Below are positions 1-6,306 of a stretch of DNA of 7,441 bases, piece by piece (positions within the stretch are counted from its first letter, which is position 1; each line of letters starts with the position of its first letter). Source of the stretch: DAINBT01 sp036732785 (GTDB taxonomy: Bacteria > Planctomycetota > Phycisphaerae > Sedimentisphaerales > SM23-30); the NCBI GenBank assembly GCA_964537505.1, contig CAZICK010000127.1, forward strand, positions 1-7,441, given 5' to 3'. The notes under the pieces were generated by a model. That model did no database searches, had not been told where the DNA came from, and was given only the letters and a program-made list of their open reading frames with translations. The position numbers and the translations under genes are program-made.

Positions 1-29
1 AGGATACAGCAGTTCTTAGCCTCGTGTTC

Positions 30-52
30 TGTACAGATTCTTATGAGGAACC
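30..52. repeat. Left copy of 23-bp flanking inverted repeat (candidate IS end)
   Basis: The 20 bases at 30-49 (TGTACAGATTCTTATGAGGA) recur exactly, inverted, at 7392-7411. Counting three more bases inward, 22 of 23 match. The inner edge touches the stop codon of the YgjP-like gene. A match this long on opposite ends of a 7.4 kb window is not chance. Read outward (minus strand) the repeat begins GGTTCCTC, which would suit the terminal repeat of an insertion sequence lying to the left. The bases just inside and outside the repeat do not match between the two copies. The IS family is not recognised. Confidence 0.75.
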
Positions 53-627
53 TAAAGATTAAAGATTGTGGTTGCTGATTTTATCGTGTGCTTCTTAAGT
101 TTTTTTGCCAATTCTCCGGCTCTGTCTTTTGTATATTTATCCAGTTCGGCCCAGAACTTTTTGCTATGGTTTTTGACTTTTGTATGAACTAATTCGTGCA
201 GGAGGACATAATCCTGCAGGTCTTCCGGCAAGAAAGCGATATTTACATTGAGGCTTATATTATTCCTGTGTGAACAACTGCCCCATCTTGTTTTCTGGCA
301 GCGGAAGCGAGCTCTATTGTAAGAAAGGCTGTATTTTTCAGAGAAGTTATCAAGACGATTGAATAAATCCACCTGAGCCTTTTCAATATCAATATCCAAA
401 TCAGGCGTGTCCAGGCATTGGGTATGTTGATCTATTTTTCGCAGTTGCTTTTGAATCCAGGAAGTTTTTGATTTTAGAAATTGTTTAGCCTCGCTTAAGC
501 TGCCGCCTCTTGGAATAGTTACCATGATAGTTTTGTCATGGCGAACGGTAATTCGCTGGTGTTTTGCCCTGGACGATTTGGCAAAAGTAACCAGGCCCAA
601 ATTATCGATATGAACAGATAAAGCCAT
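52..627 (-). CDS. YgjP/DUF45-type zinc metalloprotease-like protein
   Basis: This is a 191-residue soluble protein of the YgjP (DUF45, SprT/WLM-like) metallopeptidase family. The zinc motif HELVH is at residues 144-148, with a third ligand candidate, H154, in the following NHSKKFW stretch, as is usual in the family. The family signature RWGSC is at 114-118, and the N-terminal part (KHQRITVRHDK, then a WI pair near 57-58) fits the family's start. Length is normal and both ends look complete. The physiological substrate of the family is unsettled. It is the last gene of the train: its ATG lies 3 bases after the stop of the spermidine-synthase-like gene, so it is probably translated by coupling. 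It looks more AT-rich than the genes upstream and has no evident link with amine metabolism, so it may be a passenger. Its TAG stop abuts the flanking inverted repeat. Confidence 0.88.
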   Translation of the reverse strand: MALSVHIDNLGLVTFAKSSRAKHQRITVRHDKTIMVTIPRGGSLSEAKQFLKSKTSWIQKQLRKIDQHTQCLDTPDLDIDIEKAQVDLFNRLDNFSEKYSLSYNRARFRCQKTRWGSCSHRNNISLNVNIAFLPEDLQDYVLLHELVHTKVKNHSKKFWAELDKYTKDRAGELAKKLKKHTIKSATTIFNL

Positions 628-630
628 ATA

Positions 631-1578
631 CTATTTATTCGTTTCCTGTTCTTTGAGCCAATTTACCGGCGCCCGGTCGTCTGTGAGCACTTTTGCGTTC
701 GGGTCCGGCAGTATGTCCGGTTTCAACTGTTTGGCGACCGTGGTCATATCGAATGCGAGCTTATGTTTTTGCTGGAGTATTTTCGCCTGAGCCAGGGCCT
801 CTTTGACGGTAAGCGTTGGGGCGGTCTTCCCGGGCGCTACCAGCATGGCATTTCCGGAATCGATGCCAACAAACGCTTGGCAGCGATCGAAAACAGCTAA
901 GAAGGTTTTAAGCTCCGCATCAAAAAGCCGGTTGGAGTAAAACACATTCGCAACGACTACGCCGTCCTCAGCGAGAACACCTTTTACCTCCGTAAGAAAC
1001 TCCTTTGTCATCAGGTGGAATGGGATATAGTCGCTGTTGAACGCGTCCAGGATAATGAGGTCATATTTCGGCACCGGGTCACTGCGGAGTTGTTTTTTTA
1101 TAAACATGCGTCCATCGGCGATGTGCACCTTTAGCTTATCATTTTCGCGGAAGCTGAAAAACTTTTTTGCTATCGCCGGGACCTCCGGGTCTATTTCCAC
1201 CACATGAGTCTCAAGCGACGGGAAGTAATATTGCATTTCCCGCGGGATTACCCCGCCGCCCAGCCCCAGCACAAGTATCCTGTTCGGCTGCGGTTTGTAG
1301 AGCAATCCACAAAATGACATCCTGGTGTATTCCAGCATGTGCCGCCGTAAATTACTCATGTCAATCTGGCTCTGCACATCGACGGACTGCTGCCTGCCGA
1401 ATTGAAGACTTACTATAGTGGCGTATTGGTAAACGGATATGCGGTGATAGAGCGAATTTTTTTTGTAGATCAGTTGGCCAATGCTGTCGGCAATTGCTAC
1501 GCCAATGAACAACGACTGCAAAAAGACCGCAACACAAGACGTCAAAATCAAGACCACTTTGAGTATCCTGTTTTTCAT
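631..1578 (-). CDS. Spermidine-synthase-like (aminopropyltransferase-fold) protein, C-terminal half of a normally fused membrane protein
   Basis: This 315-residue protein has one hydrophobic N-terminal segment (about 5-30), then a SAM-type Rossmann domain of the spermidine synthase superfamily. The nucleotide-binding loop GLGGG is at 105-109, the acidic strand end VEIDPEV at 127-133, ADGR at 154-157, LDAFNSD at 177-183, and the terminal TDDRAPVNW motif at 299-307. These are the motifs of the 'fused MFS/spermidine synthase' family rather than of classical SpeE, whose loop is GGGDG and whose catalytic motif is DSSDP. Aminopropyl transfer is therefore possible but not assured; it could be a methyltransferase-like or diverged enzyme. 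The start is ATG with a strong Shine-Dalgarno site and overlaps the preceding stop (ATGA), so the two halves should be made together in the membrane. Confidence 0.85.
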   Translation of the reverse strand: MKNRILKVVLILTSCVAVFLQSLFIGVAIADSIGQLIYKKNSLYHRISVYQYATIVSLQFGRQQSVDVQSQIDMSNLRRHMLEYTRMSFCGLLYKPQPNRILVLGLGGGVIPREMQYYFPSLETHVVEIDPEVPAIAKKFFSFRENDKLKVHIADGRMFIKKQLRSDPVPKYDLIILDAFNSDYIPFHLMTKEFLTEVKGVLAEDGVVVANVFYSNRLFDAELKTFLAVFDRCQAFVGIDSGNAMLVAPGKTAPTLTVKEALAQAKILQQKHKLAFDMTTVAKQLKPDILPDPNAKVLTDDRAPVNWLKEQETNK

Positions 1579-2267
1579 CGTGAGCCTTCCTTTCGAGTCA
1601 CCTCATCGTTTTGGTATAACACTCTTCCAGCCTGCACTGCCGCTTGTAACAGAATCGTTGCGCCAAGAGCCGCCAGGACAGCCCCCGAGACGCAGATCGT
1701 GAGCCGCATAGAAAAAAGCACAAGGTAGAAAGCTGTTACCAGGCAACCCGCGAAACTGGCCAGGGTGGATAAGGCAAGCACTAAGCCGGTATTAAGTCCG
1801 GAATCACTCGCTCGTGTCGTCAGCAATCGTACCGCGGTGGGCGAGACCGTTCCAAGCAGTAAGGTCGGCGTGCCAAACAGAATAAGAGCGGCCAGAAGCG
1901 AGCCCCATTTCTCGTCCAGGCCAATATTGAATATTCTGTCGCATACAGGCTCTATGAAAAATGGCATAGCACACAGCCAAGCACCAGCTACCATCAGGTT
2001 GATGCCAAGGATCTGCTTGTTATTGGTTTTTCTGGAAAGCCATCCGCCGAGCATGTATCCAGCCGAAAGGCTCAGCAGGAAAACCCCAATCACGCTACCT
2101 GTCACCACGTACACGGCACTACCAAAATAAGGGGCGAGCACTCTTACTCCCAGAATTTCCAGTTCCATCACAAACCAACCGCAGGCGCACGCAATAAGGA
2201 CGATCGCAACGTCGCGAAGTTTGCGTCTGTTTGCTCCCCCCGTTTTTTTGGATGATCGCTGCTCCAT
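1575..2267 (-). CDS. Polytopic membrane protein, N-terminal half of a fused-type MFS/spermidine-synthase-like protein
   Basis: This 230-residue very hydrophobic protein has about six predicted membrane segments (roughly 18-40, 51-78, 86-105, 123-145, 155-180 and 185-210). The first loop reads ELEILGVRVLAPYFGS (35-50), and SPTAVRLL lies near 142-149; both are typical of the transmembrane half of fused MFS/spermidine synthase proteins. In most relatives that I recall this domain and the following SAM-fold domain form one polypeptide; here the frame ends in TGA overlapping the next ATG by the ATGA arrangement. It could anchor the partner at the inner membrane or move a substrate or product; neither is shown. 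The start ATG lies 33 bases after the decarboxylase stop with only a weak purine-rich site (AAAGAAG) upstream. Confidence 0.82.
   Translation of the reverse strand: MEQRSSKKTGGANRRKLRDVAIVLIACACGWFVMELEILGVRVLAPYFGSAVYVVTGSVIGVFLLSLSAGYMLGGWLSRKTNNKQILGINLMVAGAWLCAMPFFIEPVCDRIFNIGLDEKWGSLLAALILFGTPTLLLGTVSPTAVRLLTTRASDSGLNTGLVLALSTLASFAGCLVTAFYLVLFSMRLTICVSGAVLAALGATILLQAAVQAGRVLYQNDEVTRKEGSR
1585..1592 (-). promoter_or_regulatory. Strong ribosome binding site for the spermidine-synthase-like gene
   Basis: AAGGAAGG on the minus strand, 6 bases before the ATG at 1578, lies inside the end of the membrane-protein gene. It shows that the downstream half has its own initiation signal and that the two-gene arrangement is unlikely to be a sequencing frameshift. 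Confidence 0.8.
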
Positions 2268-2300
2268 TTAATCGATATTCTTCTTTCGATGTTTGCTCGG

Positions 2301-3602
2301 TCAGGCCATCAATGTTACCACGGTGGGCAGCGGTTTGATAAACTCCTGTCGAAGGCTGTAGGTATAAGCGCCCTGCGTCGGTATCAGCAGGATGTCACCC
2401 GGCTGGATGTCTTTTCCCCAGTAAGCGTAGCCCCACACGTCGTGCGGGGTACACAGCGAACCAAGGATATTGCATTCGGACTCGATGAGATCGGGGCGCG
2501 ACAGGTTGATTACCGGGAAATAGTCTGTTTCGAATCGCTCCCATCCGATAGCGTTTGTGCCGGCATCGGTAATAACCAGGTCGCTTGCCTTTTTGTCCAC
2601 GACCGTCAACAGCAGGTGCATGGCGTCGTTGCAAAGCCATCTGCCCGGCTCGGCACAAATGCGGCAGGATACGTAAGGGAACAAATACCTCCGCAAAGCC
2701 TGAGCGATCTGCCCGGCAAATTCCTCGATGGTGGTCGATGGACACTTGTAATGGCATTTTGAGGAGCCTGAGCGCAACGTGGGCGGGTGGCTTTGCTGTG
2801 TACCGGGAGGAGAGTGCAGCCATTCGCCCTGGCCAGGCCAGAATCCGCCACCAATATCAAGAAACTCGATCATCAATCGCTGCTGATAAGTCAGTTTGCT
2901 GAGAGTATTGCCCAGGGCGGCTATGAAGTTCACCTGGTTGCATGGATTAAGGTTCCAACTCGTATGAAACTGGAGTCCTCGAACAGATACGTTGTCGCAC
3001 CGCCTGGCCGCATCAAGAAATTGCGAGAGGTTCTCCAAGGGGATTCCAAACTTGCGCCATAGCCCATTGGTGTCCGTTGTCAGTCTTACCCCCGCGCGAA
3101 TAAAGGCGTTCTTTTCGCCTGCTACCCGCTGTAGATGTTCAAGTTCACCGAAACTGTCGATCAATACGGTTGTTCGATCAGAGTTTTCGACGGCGAGAGT
3201 TAGTTCTTTGTTCGTCTTGCCAGGTCCACTGAAGACGATATCGGCGGCACCGCTGTCGAGAGCAATTTGGAGTTCCAGTCCGCTGGAGACATCCAGTCCC
3301 AGCCCCGCGTTTACCAGTGTTTTAACAATCTGAGGGTGATTGTTGCTTTTCATTGCATAATAAACACGCACATCGGGCAACGCCTGACAAAAAGCCCTGG
3401 TGAATTGCTCCGCCCGCTCAAACAAAACACTTTCTTCCACCAGGTATAAAGGAGAGCCATGTTTGTGAGATGCTTTTAAGAACGCCTCTCGGCGTTGCAG
3501 AAAGCCACTTACAAAAAGGCTGATTTCAGACTGGTCGAGCGTGGCTGGTTCCTGCCGGGTCAACTTACGTGCAGTTTTCAAGGGGAACTCACTGTCACAC
3601 AT
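2301..3602 (-). CDS. Fold-type III PLP-dependent amino acid decarboxylase (ornithine/diaminopimelate decarboxylase family)
   Basis: This 433-residue alanine-racemase-fold enzyme has the complete PLP site. The Schiff-base lysine is K85 in YYAMKSN; KFG is at 184-186, the ring-stacking histidine H213 in QFHTSW, the glycine loop GGG at 251-253, EPGR at 318-321, C384 and D388 in CTPHD, and Y413 in GAYTYS. The catalytic core is intact, so decarboxylation of an amino acid or of an amino-acid conjugate is likely. The specificity motif CTPHD is neither the CDGxD of ornithine decarboxylases nor the CESxD of diaminopimelate decarboxylases, so the substrate is probably something else. Relatives such as SbnH and BtrK act on amino acids already attached to another moiety, and the ATP-grasp gene immediately upstream (25-base overlap) makes a conjugate substrate attractive here. 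Residues about 256-290 form a loop rich in P, S, G, Q and H. The ATG lacks a good Shine-Dalgarno site; coupling with the upstream gene is expected. Confidence 0.92.
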   Translation of the reverse strand: MCDSEFPLKTARKLTRQEPATLDQSEISLFVSGFLQRREAFLKASHKHGSPLYLVEESVLFERAEQFTRAFCQALPDVRVYYAMKSNNHPQIVKTLVNAGLGLDVSSGLELQIALDSGAADIVFSGPGKTNKELTLAVENSDRTTVLIDSFGELEHLQRVAGEKNAFIRAGVRLTTDTNGLWRKFGIPLENLSQFLDAARRCDNVSVRGLQFHTSWNLNPCNQVNFIAALGNTLSKLTYQQRLMIEFLDIGGGFWPGQGEWLHSPPGTQQSHPPTLRSGSSKCHYKCPSTTIEEFAGQIAQALRRYLFPYVSCRICAEPGRWLCNDAMHLLLTVVDKKASDLVITDAGTNAIGWERFETDYFPVINLSRPDLIESECNILGSLCTPHDVWGYAYWGKDIQPGDILLIPTQGAYTYSLRQEFIKPLPTVVTLMA

Positions 3603-4888
3603 TGCCGTGTTTTCATTTCGAGCTTTAGTTTAGAGGTAATTTCAATGCACTCATTTTCGATGTTGTCAGAGTCTGAAGGATCGAAGATGACGTGGCCCAG
3701 AAGCCGGGATTCATAATCTTCAGGCGGCAGGATGACTCGATGCCCCGGACCTCGCTTCAAGTGACAGTCCACTACTCGCCGGTCTTCGAGCAAGGCCGAT
3801 GAATCAATCCGCTCGATTTCACCATTATGCGTTGCGAAGAGGCGAGCGCCGACAAGGGGCCGCCATTGCAAAGATGTGCCTGAGATGAAGGGCCGCCCTT
3901 CCGCGAAGTCGAGCGTGCATCCGAGAATGTCCATTCCGCAGCTATTCAACAGCAAAGGCGGAAGACAATCACCTCCCGGGCGAGGTGCTAATTCAATCAT
4001 CAGTGCCTGGTTGTCCCGGACGATAAAATCCAACATGCATATAGCCCGCTCCAGGCCCAACACTTTGGCCGCTGTAAGCAACTGGTCGCAAAGGCTCTTC
4101 CTGCCAAGGCCCTGGGGAAGTGTGCCGGGCAGGAGATAGGCCAGGGTTGTTCCAAATGCTTGTTTTGTATCGAGTATTTTTCCGGCGATACGGAATATTT
4201 CTACGCGATTCCCCTCGATCGCGAAATCACAACTGTACTCATCCCCTCGAACAAACTCCTCAATAACAAAGACCTTGCGAGGGTCAACCGTCGTTCCGTC
4301 ACAGACGTACGGTGCGTACATTCGCTGATCTGAATGGCCGGCCAGCCTGGATCGCAGGGTATCATAGGCGAGCACACAGTCATCTTCGGTGGGACATAAG
4401 AAGACAAGCTCGCTGCCGCTGCCGGTCAGGGGTTTGATCACGGCAGGACGGCCTATTCTGCGAAAAAAACTCACCGCATCGGATGCATTATGAACAAGCT
4501 CGACATCGGGACATGACAGGCCGGCCTGTCGCCAAATCCGCTTACAGTCGTACTTGCTTCTGCATGCCGCGACAGCTTCGGCTGAAGGGTAGGAAAGCCC
4601 AAACGAATGGGCAATAAACGCGGCCGTGGGCATCGACTCGCAGTCGAAGCAGGCGATCCCGCTGGGTTCCATCCGCCATTGATTTAAGTGCTTCCGTATC
4701 GCGGCGAGGACCTGTTCGGGGTGGCCCAGATCGCACAGCAATTCGGCATCTGGACCGGGCGAAGGCTCCGCAGCCTTGGCACGCTCGCTAACATCGGTAA
4801 TAAAGATCGCCCTTTGCGGGAATCGCTGGTTGATGATGTGGATGTAATCAGATGTTGTCCCTGTGACTAACACTCGCCTATTGGACAT
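3578..4888 (-). CDS. ATP-grasp carboxylate-amine (or carboxylate-thiol) ligase
   Basis: This 436-residue protein has the three-part ATP-grasp layout. The N-terminal pre-ATP-grasp region begins VLVTGT (6-11). The small ATP domain has SKYDCKRIWRQAGL (111-124) and the lysine loop IKPLTGSGS (151-159), followed by IEEFVRGDEYS (219-229) at the adenine site. The large domain has MLDFI (295-299) and IELAPRPGGD (308-317) for metal and phosphate binding. The enzyme should activate a carboxylate as acyl phosphate and join it to an amine (amide or peptide bond) or a thiol. The usual E-x-N-x-R metal motif reads E309-L-A311-P-R313, with Ala for Asn; this occurs in other ATP-grasp ligases and does not rule out activity. 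It overlaps the acyltransferase gene by 11 bases and the decarboxylase gene by 25, the tightest coupling in the train, so the three products probably act in consecutive steps. The substrates are unknown. Confidence 0.9.
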   Translation of the reverse strand: MSNRRVLVTGTTSDYIHIINQRFPQRAIFITDVSERAKAAEPSPGPDAELLCDLGHPEQVLAAIRKHLNQWRMEPSGIACFDCESMPTAAFIAHSFGLSYPSAEAVAACRSKYDCKRIWRQAGLSCPDVELVHNASDAVSFFRRIGRPAVIKPLTGSGSELVFLCPTEDDCVLAYDTLRSRLAGHSDQRMYAPYVCDGTTVDPRKVFVIEEFVRGDEYSCDFAIEGNRVEIFRIAGKILDTKQAFGTTLAYLLPGTLPQGLGRKSLCDQLLTAAKVLGLERAICMLDFIVRDNQALMIELAPRPGGDCLPPLLLNSCGMDILGCTLDFAEGRPFISGTSLQWRPLVGARLFATHNGEIERIDSSALLEDRRVVDCHLKRGPGHRVILPPEDYESRLLGHVIFDPSDSDNIENECIEITSKLKLEMKTRQCVTVSSP

Positions 4889-5843
4889 GCCCTGCCTCCC
4901 TCAGTTCCAGGTCTTCCGAAAGATGAGTTTCGACCGGACTATTCGAGAGCAGATACAGCGGTCTGGGCGTGAGATGAAATAGCTGCTTCCATGAAAAATC
5001 TCCGCAGAGGAAGTCAATCAGCCCCAGCCGCTCCCGGCAGCCACGCTGCATGTGGTGCAGGTTTATCAGTTTTGCCACGCCTGGGTGGTCCTGATTCGTG
5101 CCACCACCCAGTAAAGTGTAAACTCCGCGATAGACACACCCCATGTCAACGGCGGCTATTTCCCCGCCGATTATAACAGTCGTCATACGCAGCCATCCTT
5201 TGTCATTAAGGTAGTGCATCAGTGAGCGAAAGCCCTCTCGAAAGCGATGGTCATGGAAATAGGAACGAGCACCAAAACTGCTAACGTTCAACTGGACGAG
5301 ATGCTCGAAGTCGGAGACGTCGTCATAGCGATAAGATACACCTGATTTCTCAAAAGCGTTTATTTCCCGCTTGAGGCGTTTTGCCGATTTGTTCGAAAAT
5401 TCCAGGAAGTAGTTTTCGATATCATAGCTGTAATCCGGCGGGCTGAAGATGTATCCCACTTCGTCAACGGTGTATGGGCCTGGAGGCGCAGATTCCGCAG
5501 GCAGCAGATACCGAAGGTGATAGTGCCCGGGGCAATGATCCAGCAGATCGCAGAGCATTTGCCTGTTAACCACGGGAATGCGATTCTGCTCAAGCCAGGT
5601 TTTCCCCTGCCAGGTTTCGCCGGGGAAGTATCCATAACATTGCGATTCCTCGATCCAACTGAGAGGTAAAAAGCCGTCAAAACCGCGGGCGTTCTGGGCA
5701 ACCAAGAAACAAGCCGGTCGCTGAAAATGATCCTGGAAACAGGCGCGGAACTCCCAGATATCTGAGACGATTTCCTGGGGCATCGCATGTTTCCAGGTTT
5801 CCTGGCATTCCTGGAGGTCTGTAATAATACGCAAATTGCCCAT
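4878..5843 (-). CDS. BioF2/FemAB-type GNAT-fold acyltransferase
   Basis: This 321-residue soluble protein resembles the Acetyltransf_6 (BioF2-like, FemAB-related) group. The C-terminal half holds the recognisable core: a lysine/arginine-rich helix SNKSAKRLKREI (150-161), the strand TTVIIGGEIAAVDMG (221-235), the acyl-donor loop region GGGTNQDHPGVAKLINLH (246-263), and IDFLCGDFSWK (276-286), which fits the family's usual DFL-G-x-x-x-K ending. The N-terminal 140 residues are poorly conserved and may be a second, degenerate GNAT-like domain, as in FemAB proteins. Donors in this group include acyl-CoA, acyl-ACP and aminoacyl-tRNA; none can be chosen here. The start ATG is 3 bases after the stop of the SpeD-like gene, with GAGG about 10 bases upstream. 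The context suggests N-acylation of an amine intermediate or product. Confidence 0.8.
   Translation of the reverse strand: MGNLRIITDLQECQETWKHAMPQEIVSDIWEFRACFQDHFQRPACFLVAQNARGFDGFLPLSWIEESQCYGYFPGETWQGKTWLEQNRIPVVNRQMLCDLLDHCPGHYHLRYLLPAESAPPGPYTVDEVGYIFSPPDYSYDIENYFLEFSNKSAKRLKREINAFEKSGVSYRYDDVSDFEHLVQLNVSSFGARSYFHDHRFREGFRSLMHYLNDKGWLRMTTVIIGGEIAAVDMGCVYRGVYTLLGGGTNQDHPGVAKLINLHHMQRGCRERLGLIDFLCGDFSWKQLFHLTPRPLYLLSNSPVETHLSEDLELREAGHVQ
4895..4900 (-). promoter_or_regulatory. Ribosome binding site for the ATP-grasp gene
   Basis: GGGAGG on the minus strand, 6 bases before the ATG at 4888, lies inside the 3' end of the acyltransferase gene. It confirms the chosen start and the 11-base overlap. 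Confidence 0.7.
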
Positions 5844-5846
5844 AGA

Positions 5847-6236
5847 TTACAGCCTCAGATTGCTATGCGTGATGCAACGAGAACCCTCGAAAAATCGCTG
5901 GGCAAAGTCAGCGACTATGGCCGGTTCGTAGGGCTTGCAACTGAAAACATCCAGATAGACCGCATTTGTCATGTTGGCAAAATGAGCGGAAATGAGCGAT
6001 GTTTCGATCAACTGTATCATCGAGTACCCGGCAACCCGTTCATCCTCTCCAAAGTCAACAACTGTTGTCTCACCGAACCTTTTCATTTCAATCAAGTCAC
6101 ACAGTTCAACCACAAATTGCCGAATCTTTTCGGCGCTGCGGATCGTGTCAGGGTCGCAATCGTAGATATCGAAGCTTGATGCGACACCCCATGCAGATTG
6201 CCTGACCGCCCGCTCAACGATGGTTTGTGTTTCCAA
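5847..6236 (-). CDS. Divergent S-adenosylmethionine-decarboxylase (SpeD)-like pyruvoyl protein
   Basis: This 129-residue protein has the size and motif order of bacterial class 1b AdoMet decarboxylases, which self-cleave before a serine to form a pyruvoyl cofactor. The FDIYDCDP stretch (22-29) matches the family's DLYGC region. S80, H85 and C100 sit at the same spacing (5, then 15 residues) as S63, H68 and C83 of the Thermotoga maritima enzyme, so self-processing looks possible between T79 and S80. The substrate-side motif differs: canonical ESH is replaced around S80 (T79 before it, L81 after it), and HTWPE becomes HFANM, losing the glutamate that holds the AdoMet ribose. SpeD homologs with lost AdoMet contacts are known to act as pyruvoyl arginine or ornithine decarboxylases, so this may decarboxylate an amino acid rather than AdoMet. 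It is the first enzyme gene after the regulator. The start is TTG, chosen from the ribosome-binding-site spacing. Confidence 0.82.
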   Translation of the reverse strand: METQTIVERAVRQSAWGVASSFDIYDCDPDTIRSAEKIRQFVVELCDLIEMKRFGETTVVDFGEDERVAGYSMIQLIETSLISAHFANMTNAVYLDVFSCKPYEPAIVADFAQRFFEGSRCITHSNLRL

Positions 6237-6243
6237 TTCATAT

Positions 6244-6249
6244 CTCCTT
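6244..6249 (-). promoter_or_regulatory. Ribosome binding site that decides a TTG start
   Basis: AAGGAG on the minus strand lies exactly 7 bases before the TTG at 6236-6234, which opens the SpeD-like frame. An out-of-frame ATG at 6241-6239 is only 2 bases from the site, too close to be used well, and leads to a shadow frame. Confidence 0.75.
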
Positions 6250-6253
6250 GTCT

Positions 6254-6268
6254 AACTACGTAGTAGTT
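6254..6268. promoter_or_regulatory. Candidate TetR operator (palindrome) before the SpeD-like gene
   Basis: AACTAC-GTA-GTAGTT is an inverted repeat, and within it ACTACGTAGT (6255-6264) is a perfect 10-bp palindrome. Eight of ten bases equal ACTATATAGT in the tetR promoter palindrome, giving the shared core ACTA-N2-TAGT. It lies about 20 bases before the TTG start, where a bound repressor could block an internal promoter or elongation. No clear -35/-10 pair was found in this 70-base gap. Confidence 0.5.
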
Positions 6269-6275
6269 TTCAGTC

Positions 6276-6291
6276 ATGCCTTACACGGCAT
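6276..6291. repeat. Small hairpin after the tetR-type gene
   Basis: ATGCC-TTACAC-GGCAT is a perfect 5-bp stem with a 6-base loop in the 70-base gap between the regulator and the SpeD-like gene. No T-run follows on the minus strand, so it is not a convincing terminator; it might mark a processing or attenuation point. Confidence 0.35.
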
Positions 6292-6306
6292 AGTAATAAA
6301 GTTATT

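Noticed and set aside
1..78. End of a plus-strand transposase gene at the left edge
   Set aside because: All three plus-strand frames are open for a few codons (stops at 17-19, 58-60 and 76-78), so no frame can be chosen from such a short stretch.
2289..2762. 157-codon plus-strand frame opposite the decarboxylase gene
   Set aside because: It is antisense to a protein with complete family motifs, and its translation shows no recognisable domain; a shadow frame.
6092..6277. 61-codon minus-strand frame covering the SpeD-like start
   Set aside because: It overlaps the SpeD-like gene in another frame; its internal ATG at 6241 is too close to the ribosome binding site and the translation resembles nothing known.
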